A stretch of 64,000 nt of DNA from Novosphingobium kaempferiae (GTDB taxonomy: Bacteria; Pseudomonadota; Alphaproteobacteria; Sphingomonadales; Sphingomonadaceae), in the NCBI RefSeq assembly GCF_021227995.1, contig NZ_CP089301.1, positions 1,116,001-1,180,000 of the forward strand. The letters run 5' to 3'. The notes under the pieces are model-generated. The model ran no database searches and was not told the origin of the DNA. It saw only the letters and a program-made list of their open reading frames with translations. How positions within the stretch are numbered: the stretch's first letter is position 1; the number at the start of each line of letters is the position of its first letter. Shown piece by piece: positions 27,223 to 36,687 of the stretch. The translations under genes and the position numbers were made by a program.

Positions 27223-27401
27223 AGCGTCCGCACCAGACCTTGTGGCAGGTCTTCGCCCTGCCCATCGCCATCGCCGTGCTGAGCACCGTGGGCCTGATCG
27301 CCGCCCTCACCGGCGACGGCTGGCGCGATGTGCTTTCGTGGGTGGCGCTGGGCGTGCCAGTACTCGCAGTGGGGTGGGCAATGAAGGCACGGCGCAGCTG
27401 A
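27219..27401 (+). CDS. Small two-helix membrane protein
   Basis: A 60-residue protein whose ATG overlaps the stop of the second PepSY gene (ATGA). Two hydrophobic helices (ALPIAIAVLSTVGLIAALTG and VLSWVALGVPVLAVGWAM) are separated by a short loop, with a basic tail MKARRS. No known family is claimed. The tight coupling suggests a subunit or stabiliser of the PepSY pair. Confidence 0.75.
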   Translation: MKRPHQTLWQVFALPIAIAVLSTVGLIAALTGDGWRDVLSWVALGVPVLAVGWAMKARRS

Positions 27402-27530
27402 GACCTTCTGCCGTCTGGACATTGCCCGGCGGACTGCAGAAGCAAGCGTGGCGCAACCCAGCTTTGTCGAGCGGGCATTGCGAATTGCCTTTTCATTCTG
27501 GTAGTTGCTGCGTCCGACAGGAGTTGGTCT

Positions 27531-28088
27531 ATGGCTTCATCATCGGTTCCGATGGAACTGTGCGACTTTCTCGACTCGCTTCCGATCGCATTGTCGCTGG
27601 CGTCGATCGGGGGCGACCACCCGTTGGTTTTCGTCAACCAGCGGTTCAATGAACTGACGGGATACCCGCCCGCAGAAACACTCGGCCGGAATTGCCGCTT
27701 CCTGCAGCGGGGCGTCCCCGACAATGCAGGCGCCGCACGGTTCCGCGCATTTCTCGCCAATGACGATACAATGTCTGCAAGATCACCGCTGATCAATTTC
27801 CGTCGCGACGGCACGCCGTTCGTGAACCTGCTGTACCTGACCCGGCTGCGCGGAGCATCAGGCGAAACGCAGTACGTCCTCGGCTCGCAATTCGACGTAA
27901 GCCGGCTCGAAGCGGACCGCCTGCGGGCTTACGACCGCGAGTTGGCCGATGCGCTCCGCAGACTTCAACCCAATGCGTCCGGCAGGGGCATCACCGTGCA
28001 GGACGCGCTGTCGGTGATCGGAGATTCGGTCGGCCTGATGGCGCAGGCACACCTCAAGCTTGTCGAACCTTCGCCGAAGCGGGCGTAA
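27531..28088 (+). CDS. Short LOV (PAS) domain blue-light photoreceptor
   Basis: A 185-residue protein that is almost only a LOV domain. GRNCRFLQR holds Cys55, the residue that forms a flavin adduct under blue light, preceded by VNQRFNELTGY and followed by NFRRDGTPFVNLLYL and QYVLGSQFDVS. A C-terminal helix (YDRELADALRRLQP) likely serves dimerisation. No kinase, GGDEF or DNA-binding output domain is attached, so it must act through a partner. CAGGAG precedes ATG 27531. The gene stands alone, at the edge where the defence island begins. Confidence 0.9.
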   Translation: MASSSVPMELCDFLDSLPIALSLASIGGDHPLVFVNQRFNELTGYPPAETLGRNCRFLQRGVPDNAGAARFRAFLANDDTMSARSPLINFRRDGTPFVNLLYLTRLRGASGETQYVLGSQFDVSRLEADRLRAYDRELADALRRLQPNASGRGITVQDALSVIGDSVGLMAQAHLKLVEPSPKRA

Positions 28089-28171
28089 GCCGAGCCCTTC
28101 CCGTGGGAAACCGCCGATGTCCTTGTGGAAGTGCCTTAAGGAAGGTGGTGCGCTTACGGGACTCGACTATG

Positions 28172-28579
28172 TTAGTTAAATGGCTGAAATAAAGTAACAT
28201 ATTTGGAATTAAGCATTATCCTGCCCCCACATAGGCCCCCAAAAAACTTTTGCATCATTCGGTCGGAAGTTCGAGTCCGCGATGAGGCAATAGTCAGGTC
28301 GGCGGCACCTCTTGTGCCGATCGAGGAGGCCCAAAATGTTTGCCAAGATGTGATGTCGATGTCCGAGCATCCCTCTGCCCCGACCGCGTCTCCCATTATG
28401 TCGCTGGCGGCAAGGCTGGCCTTGATGCGGGATGGATGATCCGCAGAGACAACCGCCACATCTTCACGGCGGGTGGTGAACAGATCAATGGCGTGGCCTA
28501 GCGATTGAAGTCGCGCCAGCCGCTTAGTTGGCTGATTGTAGCCCGGCAGCGATGAGGATAATGATACGCCATCGGACAT
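28172..28579 (-). CDS. Hypothetical protein, last gene of the defence operon
   Basis: A 135-residue frame with ATG 28579 behind GAGGGG, 9 bp after the stop of the preceding gene, so initiation signals are good. I do not recognise the protein. It begins MSDGVSLSSSLPGYNQPTK and has a mid part VAVVSADHPSRIKASLAAS; the C-terminal third (after about residue 105) falls in AT-rich DNA and looks less coding, so the true product may be shorter or the gene may be truncated by island-border rearrangement. If it is not a gene, 28089-28588 is a 500-bp non-coding border. Confidence 0.4.
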   Translation of the reverse strand: MSDGVSLSSSLPGYNQPTKRLARLQSLGHAIDLFTTRREDVAVVSADHPSRIKASLAASDIMGDAVGAEGCSDIDITSWQTFWASSIGTRGAADLTIASSRTRTSDRMMQKFFGGLCGGRIMLNSKYVTLFQPFN

Positions 28580-28588
28580 GATCACCCC

Positions 28589-29335
28589 TCAGTGGCCAAC
28601 GGTGCGGCCCACTGCCTCCACCGCGTCGATAATTGCCGGCAGTAGCCCGCTGGCCTTCGCCACCGCTACAGGAGCTGCCGCCAAGAGAGCGGCATCCACG
28701 AATTTTGTCGTTCGCTCACCAATCCACTTGGTCAGCTTGAGTGCCAGTCCCAAGATGCGTGAAGTGCCGGCCTCGACGATTTCCTCGTCCGGATTCGGCT
28801 TTTCAAGTTCCGCTTCGACTACTGTTATGGCGTCCCGGGCGTCTGCCAGATCCGCGACCTGAACGCCAATGTCATCCTGTTCCGGTGGATTGTTGTGGCC
28901 ACGCCATGCAAGGTCGGCTTCCAGTTCTTCGATCTTCCGCCGAAGAATGGCGAGAGCCTTCAATGCATCTCTGCGGTCGTCGTCGCCAGCATTTGATGTC
29001 GGCGCAAGTAGTCGGGCAAAGTCCGGGTCGTCCAGTAGCAGGGCTCGAATACGCGGTCGGACCAGCTTTCCGACGCTTTCAGCCGGCGAGAATCCCTTCA
29101 ACACCGGGCCATCCAGCTCTTGCACGACGGCAGAGATGTTGCGCAGCCTGTAGCGGATGGCTGCGTCGTTGCGCAGCGCGAGTGGCCCGCTGAGCAGAGC
29201 CTGGGCCACAGGCTCGGAGCGCCCGTCATTGCCGCGCAGTTGCAGTCGAAGAAGGAGGACATAGACTTCTACCGACTGACGCAGCTCGTCGTCCGTCCAT
29301 GGCGTATTCGCGCTGACCTTTTCGTTCCGCGCCAT
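28589..29335 (-). CDS. Hypothetical defence-operon protein with HNH-nuclease-type N-terminal helical domain
   Basis: A 248-residue protein; ATG 29335 (or GTG 29338) overlaps the AIPR stop, with GGAGGAAGG upstream. Residues 10-100 (WTDDELRQSVEVYVLLL, SGPLALRNDAAIRYRLRNIS) resemble the N-terminal helical domain often fused to HNH and McrA-like restriction nucleases, but no HNH motif follows. Instead there is a charged coiled-coil region (ALAILRRKIEELEADLAW) and a C-terminal hydrophobic, possibly membrane-touching, segment. It may be the recognition or effector partner of the AIPR protein; function unknown. Confidence 0.65.
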   Translation of the reverse strand: MARNEKVSANTPWTDDELRQSVEVYVLLLRLQLRGNDGRSEPVAQALLSGPLALRNDAAIRYRLRNISAVVQELDGPVLKGFSPAESVGKLVRPRIRALLLDDPDFARLLAPTSNAGDDDRRDALKALAILRRKIEELEADLAWRGHNNPPEQDDIGVQVADLADARDAITVVEAELEKPNPDEEIVEAGTSRILGLALKLTKWIGERTTKFVDAALLAAAPVAVAKASGLLPAIIDAVEAVGRTVGH

Positions 29336-31416
29336 CACCCTTCCTCCGGCTTGTCGGCGGGCATCTCAACATTATCCCCGCGGAAGCCCAGGCTCTTCGC
29401 TTCCGAAATGATCTTCTCGCCATGCATCGCCTGTTTGCGCGACGGCTTCTTTCCGTTGCCGGCCAGTCGGCCGAGACTGAACGCGAGCGACCGCTGCCAT
29501 GCCTGAAGGGACTGAGTGTCCTTCGCCCAAGCGGCAAGGTCGAACCACGTCTGCGACGGTATGGTCGATACCCGTTCGACCTGTTCGGACTCGGCTTCGC
29601 TGGCCTGTTCCTCGAGAACGCTGGTCGACCCGCCGGTGTGCGCCTTGTCCCGGGACAGCAGGCCGGCTTCGACATCGGCAGGAATCTCGATCCGCGTTTC
29701 GCGGAAGCGTTCCCAGCAGGCTTCCTTCTTGCACCATTCGGTGACGTTCTGGCCCCCGGGTGGCGTGGTGACATGCGCATGGGCATGGATGCTCAACACT
29801 TCGATGAAGGCCGCAAGCGGTCCGGATAGCTCCTGCGCCGACCAGATCGCGTCAAGGTCGACGCGCTTAGCCGTGTGGTGAGACAGCCAAGCCAGGAGAT
29901 AGGTCACGATGTTGGCGCGGTAGCCGCCAAACTTCTGCCGAGACACGATCCGCTCTGACTGACGAAAAAGGATCGCGCGCGCTACGCATCGCTCGAAGTA
30001 GCGCCCATCGGGTTCGAACGCACCGCGCTGGTCGAGCGCGTCCATGAAATCGAGATAGCATTTCTGGCCGCCGCGACTGACGATGTGCGGCAGCTGCGAC
30101 CAGCTGTGTTCGTACTTGGCGAGGTCGGTCTTGGTGACGAGCTGGTTGCGCGGGTGGATGAGTTCCCACTTCCGACGTTCGGCCTCGGTGCGGTTCTCTG
30201 CCAGTGCATCGTGATACTGTCCGCGCGCGCGCTCGTAGAACCATCGTGACTGCCGCTGCATCCCCCCCGATGGTGGTGCCCAGATCGACCGCGACAGCTC
30301 TTGCATCCGCCGATGAAACGGATGGTTGGAAGAGAAGTCGGCCATGTTGACCTTGTTCTGATTGTTAGCCGACTGCGAGATCCTCGGCGCGATCTCCTCG
30401 ATGTCGCCGTCGCTCAGGATCTCGGTGATCTTGACCGGCACCTGCAGCTGGCTGGCGTCGACCTTGTCCTTGCGCCACGCCCGGAAGATCGAACCCGTCG
30501 TCTGTCCGCCGTTGACGATCTGAAAGTCATCGGCGGACACGAGTTCGGCCGTGCCGTCGCCGTGATCCTTGATGTGAAGGCCGGTCGCGGTGACGGACAG
30601 CCCGTTGTTGAATGCCAGGAACATCTGCGGCTCGTCGATGATCGTCTTGCGAATGCCTTGGTTCACCTTGCCTTTCAGCTGGAGGAAACTGCGGACGTTG
30701 CGTTCGAGCAGTCTGGGACCGTGCTGACGATACATCTCGACGAGGACGTTGCCAGGGATCATGGTGAGCAGGCAGCGATATCCACCGCCGGGCGGTGTTG
30801 CGATCACGCAGCGCAGCGTGGCGCTGAGCTTTGGAAAGTCGACATGGATCGGCTCACGGCTGCTGCCGGATGAAACCGCGCGATGAAGCCGGCGCAGATC
30901 CCACAGGTGGCTCGACACCTCGATCGAACCGACCATCTGGCTCTCGATCTGATCGACCGTCGCAAGCCCGTCCGTAATGACAAAGAGGCGGACATGGCTC
31001 AGCTCCTCCCGAGCCTCCCAGATCGCCCGAGTCATGTCATAACCGGACAGTGCCTCCTCGCGCTCGCGATGCAGGCCGCCAAGAGCCTTTTCGAGATAGG
31101 TGCCGATGCGCTTGAACGCCGTGTCGATGTCGGCCTTCGCGACGGTTCCCGCCACTCCGTCGAGGCGCGGCACAACGAGGAAAAGGTCGAGACGATCATT
31201 GTCCTCGGAGAGAAAATACCCCGAACAGCGGATGCCGCGCCCTTCGACGGGACAGCCGATGCCATCATCGATCTCGCCGGCATCCACCAGATGCTCGAAC
31301 ATGAGTTCCGCGAAAGCCTCGGCGCGCAGCGCGCCATCCTCCGCAGCATCGGCACGGGCAATGACATCCTGCAGGATGTTCACCGCATAGGCCTGCAGTT
31401 CGTCCGCCTCAGCCAC
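29335..31416 (-). CDS. AIPR family abortive-infection protein
   Basis: A 693-residue AIPR protein. The family core is clear: NVRSFLQLKGKVNQGIRKTI, FLAFNNGLSVTATG, FQIVNGGQTTGSIF and SQSANNQNKVNMADF. AIPR proteins are known from abortive-infection phage resistance and are companions of Z1 and MutL-like ATPases in defence loci. GTG 31416 is preferred: GGAGG lies six bases upstream and the gene then overlaps the previous stop by eight bases; a frame to 31482 would overlap by 74. The C-terminal region after residue 550 is variable and charged. Confidence 0.88.
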   Translation of the reverse strand: MAEADELQAYAVNILQDVIARADAAEDGALRAEAFAELMFEHLVDAGEIDDGIGCPVEGRGIRCSGYFLSEDNDRLDLFLVVPRLDGVAGTVAKADIDTAFKRIGTYLEKALGGLHREREEALSGYDMTRAIWEAREELSHVRLFVITDGLATVDQIESQMVGSIEVSSHLWDLRRLHRAVSSGSSREPIHVDFPKLSATLRCVIATPPGGGYRCLLTMIPGNVLVEMYRQHGPRLLERNVRSFLQLKGKVNQGIRKTIIDEPQMFLAFNNGLSVTATGLHIKDHGDGTAELVSADDFQIVNGGQTTGSIFRAWRKDKVDASQLQVPVKITEILSDGDIEEIAPRISQSANNQNKVNMADFSSNHPFHRRMQELSRSIWAPPSGGMQRQSRWFYERARGQYHDALAENRTEAERRKWELIHPRNQLVTKTDLAKYEHSWSQLPHIVSRGGQKCYLDFMDALDQRGAFEPDGRYFERCVARAILFRQSERIVSRQKFGGYRANIVTYLLAWLSHHTAKRVDLDAIWSAQELSGPLAAFIEVLSIHAHAHVTTPPGGQNVTEWCKKEACWERFRETRIEIPADVEAGLLSRDKAHTGGSTSVLEEQASEAESEQVERVSTIPSQTWFDLAAWAKDTQSLQAWQRSLAFSLGRLAGNGKKPSRKQAMHGEKIISEAKSLGFRGDNVEMPADKPEEG

Positions 31417-32416
31417 CGACCGCCTCCACCAGTGCGACAACCTCATCGTCCTCGACCCCGTAGGAGCCAAGATCGTCGGCAATGATCGAATAGCCGATGT
31501 CTCCGACCCCGGCCGGCAGGTTGGCGTCGGTCAGGCGCGGAAACTCGCCTTCGACGCGGAAATAGCGGGTGTCGCCCGCCCGCCATCGGTTGCGGTTGTA
31601 GATGGGCGCGTGGACATCGAGATACCCGCCGGCGAGCAGACGGTCGTCAAGAATGCGGGAGGCGGCCGGATCACTGGCAGCCAGCGCACGCACCCGCTGG
31701 ACGACCATGGGGAGGGAGTCCCCATGCGCCATGCTCTTGTCGAGATTGAGGTAGGCAAGCAGCAAATTTTCGTGGGAGCGCTCGTCGAGCTGCTTCTCGT
31801 TCGCGATCCTGAGACGGGCATGCCGCTTGGCGAGGCTCGTCTTGACCTCGATCGCAAGACCCGACCGGATGAAATCCTGATGCGCCGGATCGGGGCCGGT
31901 CCAGCATTCGGCCGCGGCAAGAGACCCCAGGATCGGTACGAGCAGCCGTTCCATGACAAGCAGCTCGCCGAGCATGCCGCGCTGCCTTTCCTCGGAAAGG
32001 CCTTCGGCCGGCACCCGCTCGAACAGGCCCTGCCACATGCACAGCCGGTCGATCGCGCGACGCAGCGCCAGAGCCGTGTTCGTCCGGGGCGCGACAATGC
32101 CGACAAGGTCGGCCGACATCACTGCAAAGATGTCAAGCAGACCCTCGTCCTCAAGCATGACGCGAATCAGCGTTCTCGGCTCGGCGCTCACCTCGTGGAC
32201 CACGCGGACCCCTCGACAGGTCGGTATCCTGTCCCCACCGGGCCGATGTTCGCCGGCGCCTTCGATCAGCAGTCCCTGGCGTCGGCTCGGCCAGAAGATG
32301 CAGGCGAAGATGTCGGCCGCGGCGTCCACGTCGAGCCGGATGCGCTGCGCCCCGGACGGACTCGGTGCTGCTTCGCCCAGTTCGGCCCAAGTTGCGAGAA
32401 GCGCCTCGGGGCTCAA
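31409..32416 (-). CDS. PD-(D/E)XK motif nuclease (DUF4420)
   Basis: A 335-residue protein of the DUF4420 group. The predicted nuclease residues are Asp181 (HQDF), Glu190 and Lys192 (GLAIEVKTSLAKR). The start is TTG 32416, overlapping the Z1 stop as TTGA, with AAAGGA upstream. In MutL-Z1-AIPR loci this protein is the probable DNA-cleaving subunit, directed by the ATPases. The conserved middle HGELLVMERLL-like segment (MLGELLVMERLL) matches family members. Confidence 0.85.
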   Translation of the reverse strand: MSPEALLATWAELGEAAPSPSGAQRIRLDVDAAADIFACIFWPSRRQGLLIEGAGEHRPGGDRIPTCRGVRVVHEVSAEPRTLIRVMLEDEGLLDIFAVMSADLVGIVAPRTNTALALRRAIDRLCMWQGLFERVPAEGLSEERQRGMLGELLVMERLLVPILGSLAAAECWTGPDPAHQDFIRSGLAIEVKTSLAKRHARLRIANEKQLDERSHENLLLAYLNLDKSMAHGDSLPMVVQRVRALAASDPAASRILDDRLLAGGYLDVHAPIYNRNRWRAGDTRYFRVEGEFPRLTDANLPAGVGDIGYSIIADDLGSYGVEDDEVVALVEAVGG

Positions 32417-35166
32417 TCGAAGATCCTTTCGAGCTGCTTCACGCTGTTCTCGGCATAGTCGATGAGCGGCGCATCCTCGTCGAACGGGAAGCTGATCGCG
32501 AACCCCATGATGGGCATCCTGTCCGGCATCGCCGCATCGATTGGATAGATCAGAAGCAGGCCGCGATCCCGGCTCCGCTGCCGGCGGATGAATGGTCCGC
32601 TCGCGGTCTTTGGCTCGTCCTTCTTGGGATCCGCCTTCTTTTCCCAGGCGTCGATGGTCTGCTCCATCGCCCGGGTGATGGCTGGCCGATCGAGATCGGC
32701 AACTTCATCTGCAGGGCTGACAAGGCGGCCGATCGTGATGCGCCCGTCGCTGGTCTCATATTTTCGCTGGGTCAGCGTGATATCATACGGTCCGAGGCGG
32801 CAAGAGACATCTGTCTGACCTTGGCCAGCGAGCACGATAGTCCAGGTCTTCAGCCGACCGTTCGCGACGCGATTGCCGACATATTCGGCCAGCGCCTGCG
32901 CATTGGCCTTCCAAGAATCGCGGGATGTCTGGAGCTGTCGAAGAAGCGACGTCACGCGAGAGCCTTCGACGTCGTTCCACTGATGCCGCCCCGTGCCGGC
33001 GCTCCGTGGCAGATCGTTCAGAAAATCGGCGAACGCGTCGAAGTTCGCTTTGACGTGCGTCGCCTCGAACGACACGGTTTCGGAGATCGTGCCGGAGAAG
33101 CCTGCCCGGACCCGCGTTCCCGCTCGCATCTTGTTGGCGGCAGTGATCAGCAGGCCATCGGGGTGCGCCCGGACGCGGTGGCCGAACTCCAGCGGTGTCT
33201 GGCCGTTGTTGAACGCCAGATCGAATTCCTCGCGCAGTTCGGCGGTCGCGGTCGCGATGTGCCGATACCAGCGGATGAGAGTCGGTGAAGTGTACAGGCG
33301 GCACAGGTCGGCATAGCGCGGACGATAGCCGAACCAGCGGCCCATCTGCATGAGCGTGTCGTACATCTTGGTGGTGCGAATGAAGTAGCTGACCGAGAGA
33401 CCTTCGAGCGTCAGGCCGCGCGACAGCTTGTCACCGCCGACGGCTATTACCGAGAGGCCGTCCGGATGATCGGCATAGTCGAGCGTGTCCTTTGCCGACC
33501 CGTTGATCTGCCGGACCCGAACTCGCTTGGCCGCGTCGAACAGCTGGTCACGGACCGCCGACCATGCGACCGGCTGGAGATCATGGTCGGCAAGGAGGGC
33601 GCGCAGTTCATCCCCCTTGGCCTCGAACTCCTTGTTCCAAAGTGCCTCCAACTCGGCGATGACGGTGCCGCCGGTGCCGGGAAACTCGAGCTGACGCACA
33701 ACATCGACAAGAAACTCGTCGACGAGCCGCGCCACCTTCTCCTGGATGGCGACTAGGCGCGTGACGTGGATGAGCATCGAATTGTCGACGTTGATGTCGC
33801 CGCGCACCCGTCTCGCCGCGCAGACCAGCAGGAAGGCCAGCATCGCCTCTTCGAGCGAGGCCGGCAGTTCCGTTACCGGATGGTCCTTCTTGTGGCCCGG
33901 CGGGAAGATGGCCGTCGCGTCGGAAATCCGCCTGATGATCGGCAGCCCTTTCGCCTCGCCGTTCGCACCCGGGCGATCGACGCCGAAGACGCGCTCAGGT
34001 CCGATGTATTTCGAGGGTGCCGGCAGATTGACGATGAAGCTCGCCGGGAAGAGATCCCTGCCGGCATCCCGGTGCGTCGCCTCATGGTGCATGAACACGT
34101 TGGCGAAGGGCGTCGCGGTGTATCCGACATAGGCGCTCTTCTCGAAGGTGACGAGCAGCTTGCGGATGAGCATGTTGGTCTTCGTCGGATCGGCATCCTC
34201 GTCGATCGTGCCGTCGTCGTTGCGATATTCGTTGGTATTCGCCGATGCGTTGTCGGCCTCGTCGTCGATGACGAGCATCGGCACGTCCCGGACGATCTTG
34301 CCGCCGGGCGTGCCGGGATCGTCGGTGCCGCGGACAGATTTCACCCAGGCCAGCAGATTTTCGAGAATGCTGACGCGTTTCTTGACTACCAGGATGATCG
34401 GGTCGCGACCGCCAGGCACGAGACGTGTGCCATTGGCGGTTGCCGCCTTGAAGTCTCCACCGTCCGCGCTGCTCGTCAGGGAATGTGCGACGAGGAACGG
34501 CGCACTCGGCATCTTGCCGGCACCGATGCGCTGATTCTCCTGATCGTCGGCGAGCAGGCTCAGCCGGGTGTCGAACCCGAGGAAGCCTTCGTCGATCCGC
34601 AGCTGAGTCTGGCTCCGGAGACTGTTGTGGACGCCCGCGAGGACGATGACCAGGGGATAGCCCGCGTCGACCGCCTTGCAGATGAGCGCGGTGTAGTTCG
34701 AAGTCTTTCCGGACTGGACGTCGCCGACGACGAGGCCGCGTCGGTCCCAGGCACCGGCCATCTCGGGATTTCGAAGTCGATCTAGGATGTCGTCGGTCAT
34801 GCGGTCGAGCTGGACGAGCGGACCGGTGGCCCAGCGCTTGCCTCGATCCATCCAGTGCCGATACCGCTCCCAGAACTGGAACTCGCGATTTTCACGCGCT
34901 GTCTTGATCCAAGCGACGAATTCCTTGTCGTCGATGATCGAATATCCGCCGACCAAGGTGTTATTGCGGGCTTCCAGCTCGCGCAGCAGCCGGGTACGAT
35001 CGACGTTTGCATAGGGCGGCATTGCCAAGATGATATCGACGGCGCGTTCGAGCGCCTCCTGCGTGATCCGCGGCTCCAGCTCGAGCAGCGCGTTCGCTGC
35101 GCCGTAGGCGCTGCGAAGCTGCTGTTCCGGTGTTCCTGTCGACATCCTTCCCCCCCGATTGTGCAT
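32413..35166 (-). CDS. Z1 domain ATPase/helicase-like protein
   Basis: A 917-residue Z1 protein, full length. Walker A is VVGDVQSGKTSNYTAL (Lys154) and Walker B LVIDDEADNASANTN; the C-terminal helicase-like part shows GGDKLSRGLTLEGLSVSYF and MQMGRWFGYRPRY. Z1 proteins are superfamily 2-related ATPases found with MutL/MORC-like ATPases in restriction and phage-defence operons. ATG 35166 follows the MutL-like stop with no gap; ATG 35145, just behind GGGGGGGAAGG, is an alternative. Likely a DNA translocating or remodelling motor for the PD-(D/E)XK nuclease. Confidence 0.92.
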   Translation of the reverse strand: MHNRGGRMSTGTPEQQLRSAYGAANALLELEPRITQEALERAVDIILAMPPYANVDRTRLLRELEARNNTLVGGYSIIDDKEFVAWIKTARENREFQFWERYRHWMDRGKRWATGPLVQLDRMTDDILDRLRNPEMAGAWDRRGLVVGDVQSGKTSNYTALICKAVDAGYPLVIVLAGVHNSLRSQTQLRIDEGFLGFDTRLSLLADDQENQRIGAGKMPSAPFLVAHSLTSSADGGDFKAATANGTRLVPGGRDPIILVVKKRVSILENLLAWVKSVRGTDDPGTPGGKIVRDVPMLVIDDEADNASANTNEYRNDDGTIDEDADPTKTNMLIRKLLVTFEKSAYVGYTATPFANVFMHHEATHRDAGRDLFPASFIVNLPAPSKYIGPERVFGVDRPGANGEAKGLPIIRRISDATAIFPPGHKKDHPVTELPASLEEAMLAFLLVCAARRVRGDINVDNSMLIHVTRLVAIQEKVARLVDEFLVDVVRQLEFPGTGGTVIAELEALWNKEFEAKGDELRALLADHDLQPVAWSAVRDQLFDAAKRVRVRQINGSAKDTLDYADHPDGLSVIAVGGDKLSRGLTLEGLSVSYFIRTTKMYDTLMQMGRWFGYRPRYADLCRLYTSPTLIRWYRHIATATAELREEFDLAFNNGQTPLEFGHRVRAHPDGLLITAANKMRAGTRVRAGFSGTISETVSFEATHVKANFDAFADFLNDLPRSAGTGRHQWNDVEGSRVTSLLRQLQTSRDSWKANAQALAEYVGNRVANGRLKTWTIVLAGQGQTDVSCRLGPYDITLTQRKYETSDGRITIGRLVSPADEVADLDRPAITRAMEQTIDAWEKKADPKKDEPKTASGPFIRRQRSRDRGLLLIYPIDAAMPDRMPIMGFAISFPFDEDAPLIDYAENSVKQLERIFD

Positions 35167-36687
35167 CTATTTCTTTCTGCCTGCGGTCTCGCATGCAACT
35201 CCGTCGAGGAACGCCGTCACGATGTCGGGATGGTTGTTGAACGGCTCCATCGCCAGCAGCGTCCGCGCCGCCTCGACCCTGTCGCGGCCTCCCTCGATCA
35301 GAGCTTCGAACACCGCCTTCATCGCGAGCTGCAGTTCCTTCGCCGCCCCCTCGAACGGTTGCCCGAAAGTATCGGGCGTCTCGGCATTGTTGATGACGAT
35401 GAGCGGCGCCGGAATGGTCTGTTCGATGAGGCTGAAGAGCGCCTGCACCGGCGCGCGTTCGTATACGCCCTCGAGGACCTTCCTGACCAGCGGATGGTCC
35501 CGATTGATCCGGTAGAACGACTTTCCGTGCTTCGTCAGATGGGTCCACAGAAACGCTTCGGCAGCGCCGAGCTGCCGCTGAATGACCTTGCCGCGATGCC
35601 GGTAGATGCTCGACGCCCGGTTGCGCGCGGTTCGCGCGATCCGCTGCAGGTCGCGACGCAGTGCCGCAGGCGGCCGTGCGCGCGACTTCTTCACGTCGAT
35701 CTGCCACAAGTGATCGGCAGTGTTCGGCAGGTCAATGCGGATGCGAGCGAGCTTGAAATGCTCCTCCTTCTGCATACCGAGGCCGAGCCAGTCACCAGCG
35801 ACCAGCAACCGACGATTGCGATAGATGTAGAAGCCCTGGTGGGCGTTCCATCCCTTGGGACCGGCCGCCTCCTGATGCTTGTCGGCGGTGATCCGGCTGT
35901 GATGTGGGAGGATATACGGCTTCACCTCCGCCCGCTGACCGTCACTGGTCAGGGTCTCGGCCGGAAGCGGTTCGGTGAATTCGATGTCCTCGAGAAACGG
36001 ATCCCATGGTTCTATGGACCGCCCGTTCATGTGGATCGTAATGGCGCCACGACCGCGTAGGAAGCGGTGAAAGACCATTGCAAGGTGACGCTTCACCGCA
36101 TCTGCACGCTCGCGAAAATGCTTTTGTGCGGTCTCGTCGTCGGCCGGCGCAGTCCCAACGAGAACATCCAGCCGATCCCAGAAGAGGATCGTGCCGCTCG
36201 GCTGTCCTTGGAGAAGTTCATGGTCCGCATTGTTCAGCAGGTCCGGGCGCTTGAGCAGCCGCCACTCGCCGGTCCCAGTCGATGCGATGTAGTCGAGATC
36301 CCAGCGACGCAGCGCAGGAGCAGACCCGACGGCCTTTGTCAAGACCGTGAGGCATCTGCACTGCGAGATTGACGCGGTCTTCATGCCGAGGCCGAAGCGC
36401 CCGAGATCGTCCTTTGAGCGATCGGCTAGCGGACTGAGGCTGCCCGGCTTCATCGCCTGAACCAGCTCGGCCTCCGCCATACCGCGTCCGTCGTCGCGGA
36501 TGACGATGCGCGATCCCGGACCCGCCCACTGCATGTCGATCCAGACGTTGCGGGCCTGCGCGCTGATGCTGTTGTCTATAATGTCGGCAAATGCTGTTGG
36601 CAGATCATAGCCGAATGCGCGCAAAGATTCGAAAAGCTCGGCCGCGCCTGGATTGGCAAGATCATAGCTGTCGGGATCATTCGACAT
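35167..36687 (-). CDS. MutL/MORC-like GHKL ATPase
   Basis: A 506-residue protein with an N-terminal GHKL ATPase domain: the N box TAFADIIDNSISA (Asn39), the G1 box IRDDGRGM (Asp65) and the lid DLGRFGLGMKTAS. A ribosomal-S5-like transducer region follows, then a C-terminal helical part. The MutL endonuclease motif is not seen. Prokaryotic MORC/MutL homologues of this kind were described in restriction-modification neighbourhoods with Z1 proteins and cytosine methylases, as here. The start overlaps the methyltransferase end by 11 bases, so expression is coupled. Confidence 0.9.
   Translation of the reverse strand: MSNDPDSYDLANPGAAELFESLRAFGYDLPTAFADIIDNSISAQARNVWIDMQWAGPGSRIVIRDDGRGMAEAELVQAMKPGSLSPLADRSKDDLGRFGLGMKTASISQCRCLTVLTKAVGSAPALRRWDLDYIASTGTGEWRLLKRPDLLNNADHELLQGQPSGTILFWDRLDVLVGTAPADDETAQKHFRERADAVKRHLAMVFHRFLRGRGAITIHMNGRSIEPWDPFLEDIEFTEPLPAETLTSDGQRAEVKPYILPHHSRITADKHQEAAGPKGWNAHQGFYIYRNRRLLVAGDWLGLGMQKEEHFKLARIRIDLPNTADHLWQIDVKKSRARPPAALRRDLQRIARTARNRASSIYRHRGKVIQRQLGAAEAFLWTHLTKHGKSFYRINRDHPLVRKVLEGVYERAPVQALFSLIEQTIPAPLIVINNAETPDTFGQPFEGAAKELQLAMKAVFEALIEGGRDRVEAARTLLAMEPFNNHPDIVTAFLDGVACETAGRKK

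Noticed and set aside
28255..28285. GTTCGAGTCC, tRNA T-arm-like sequence at the island border
   Set aside because: The flanking bases do not form a 5-bp T stem or acceptor stem, so a tRNA end or attachment site cannot be claimed.
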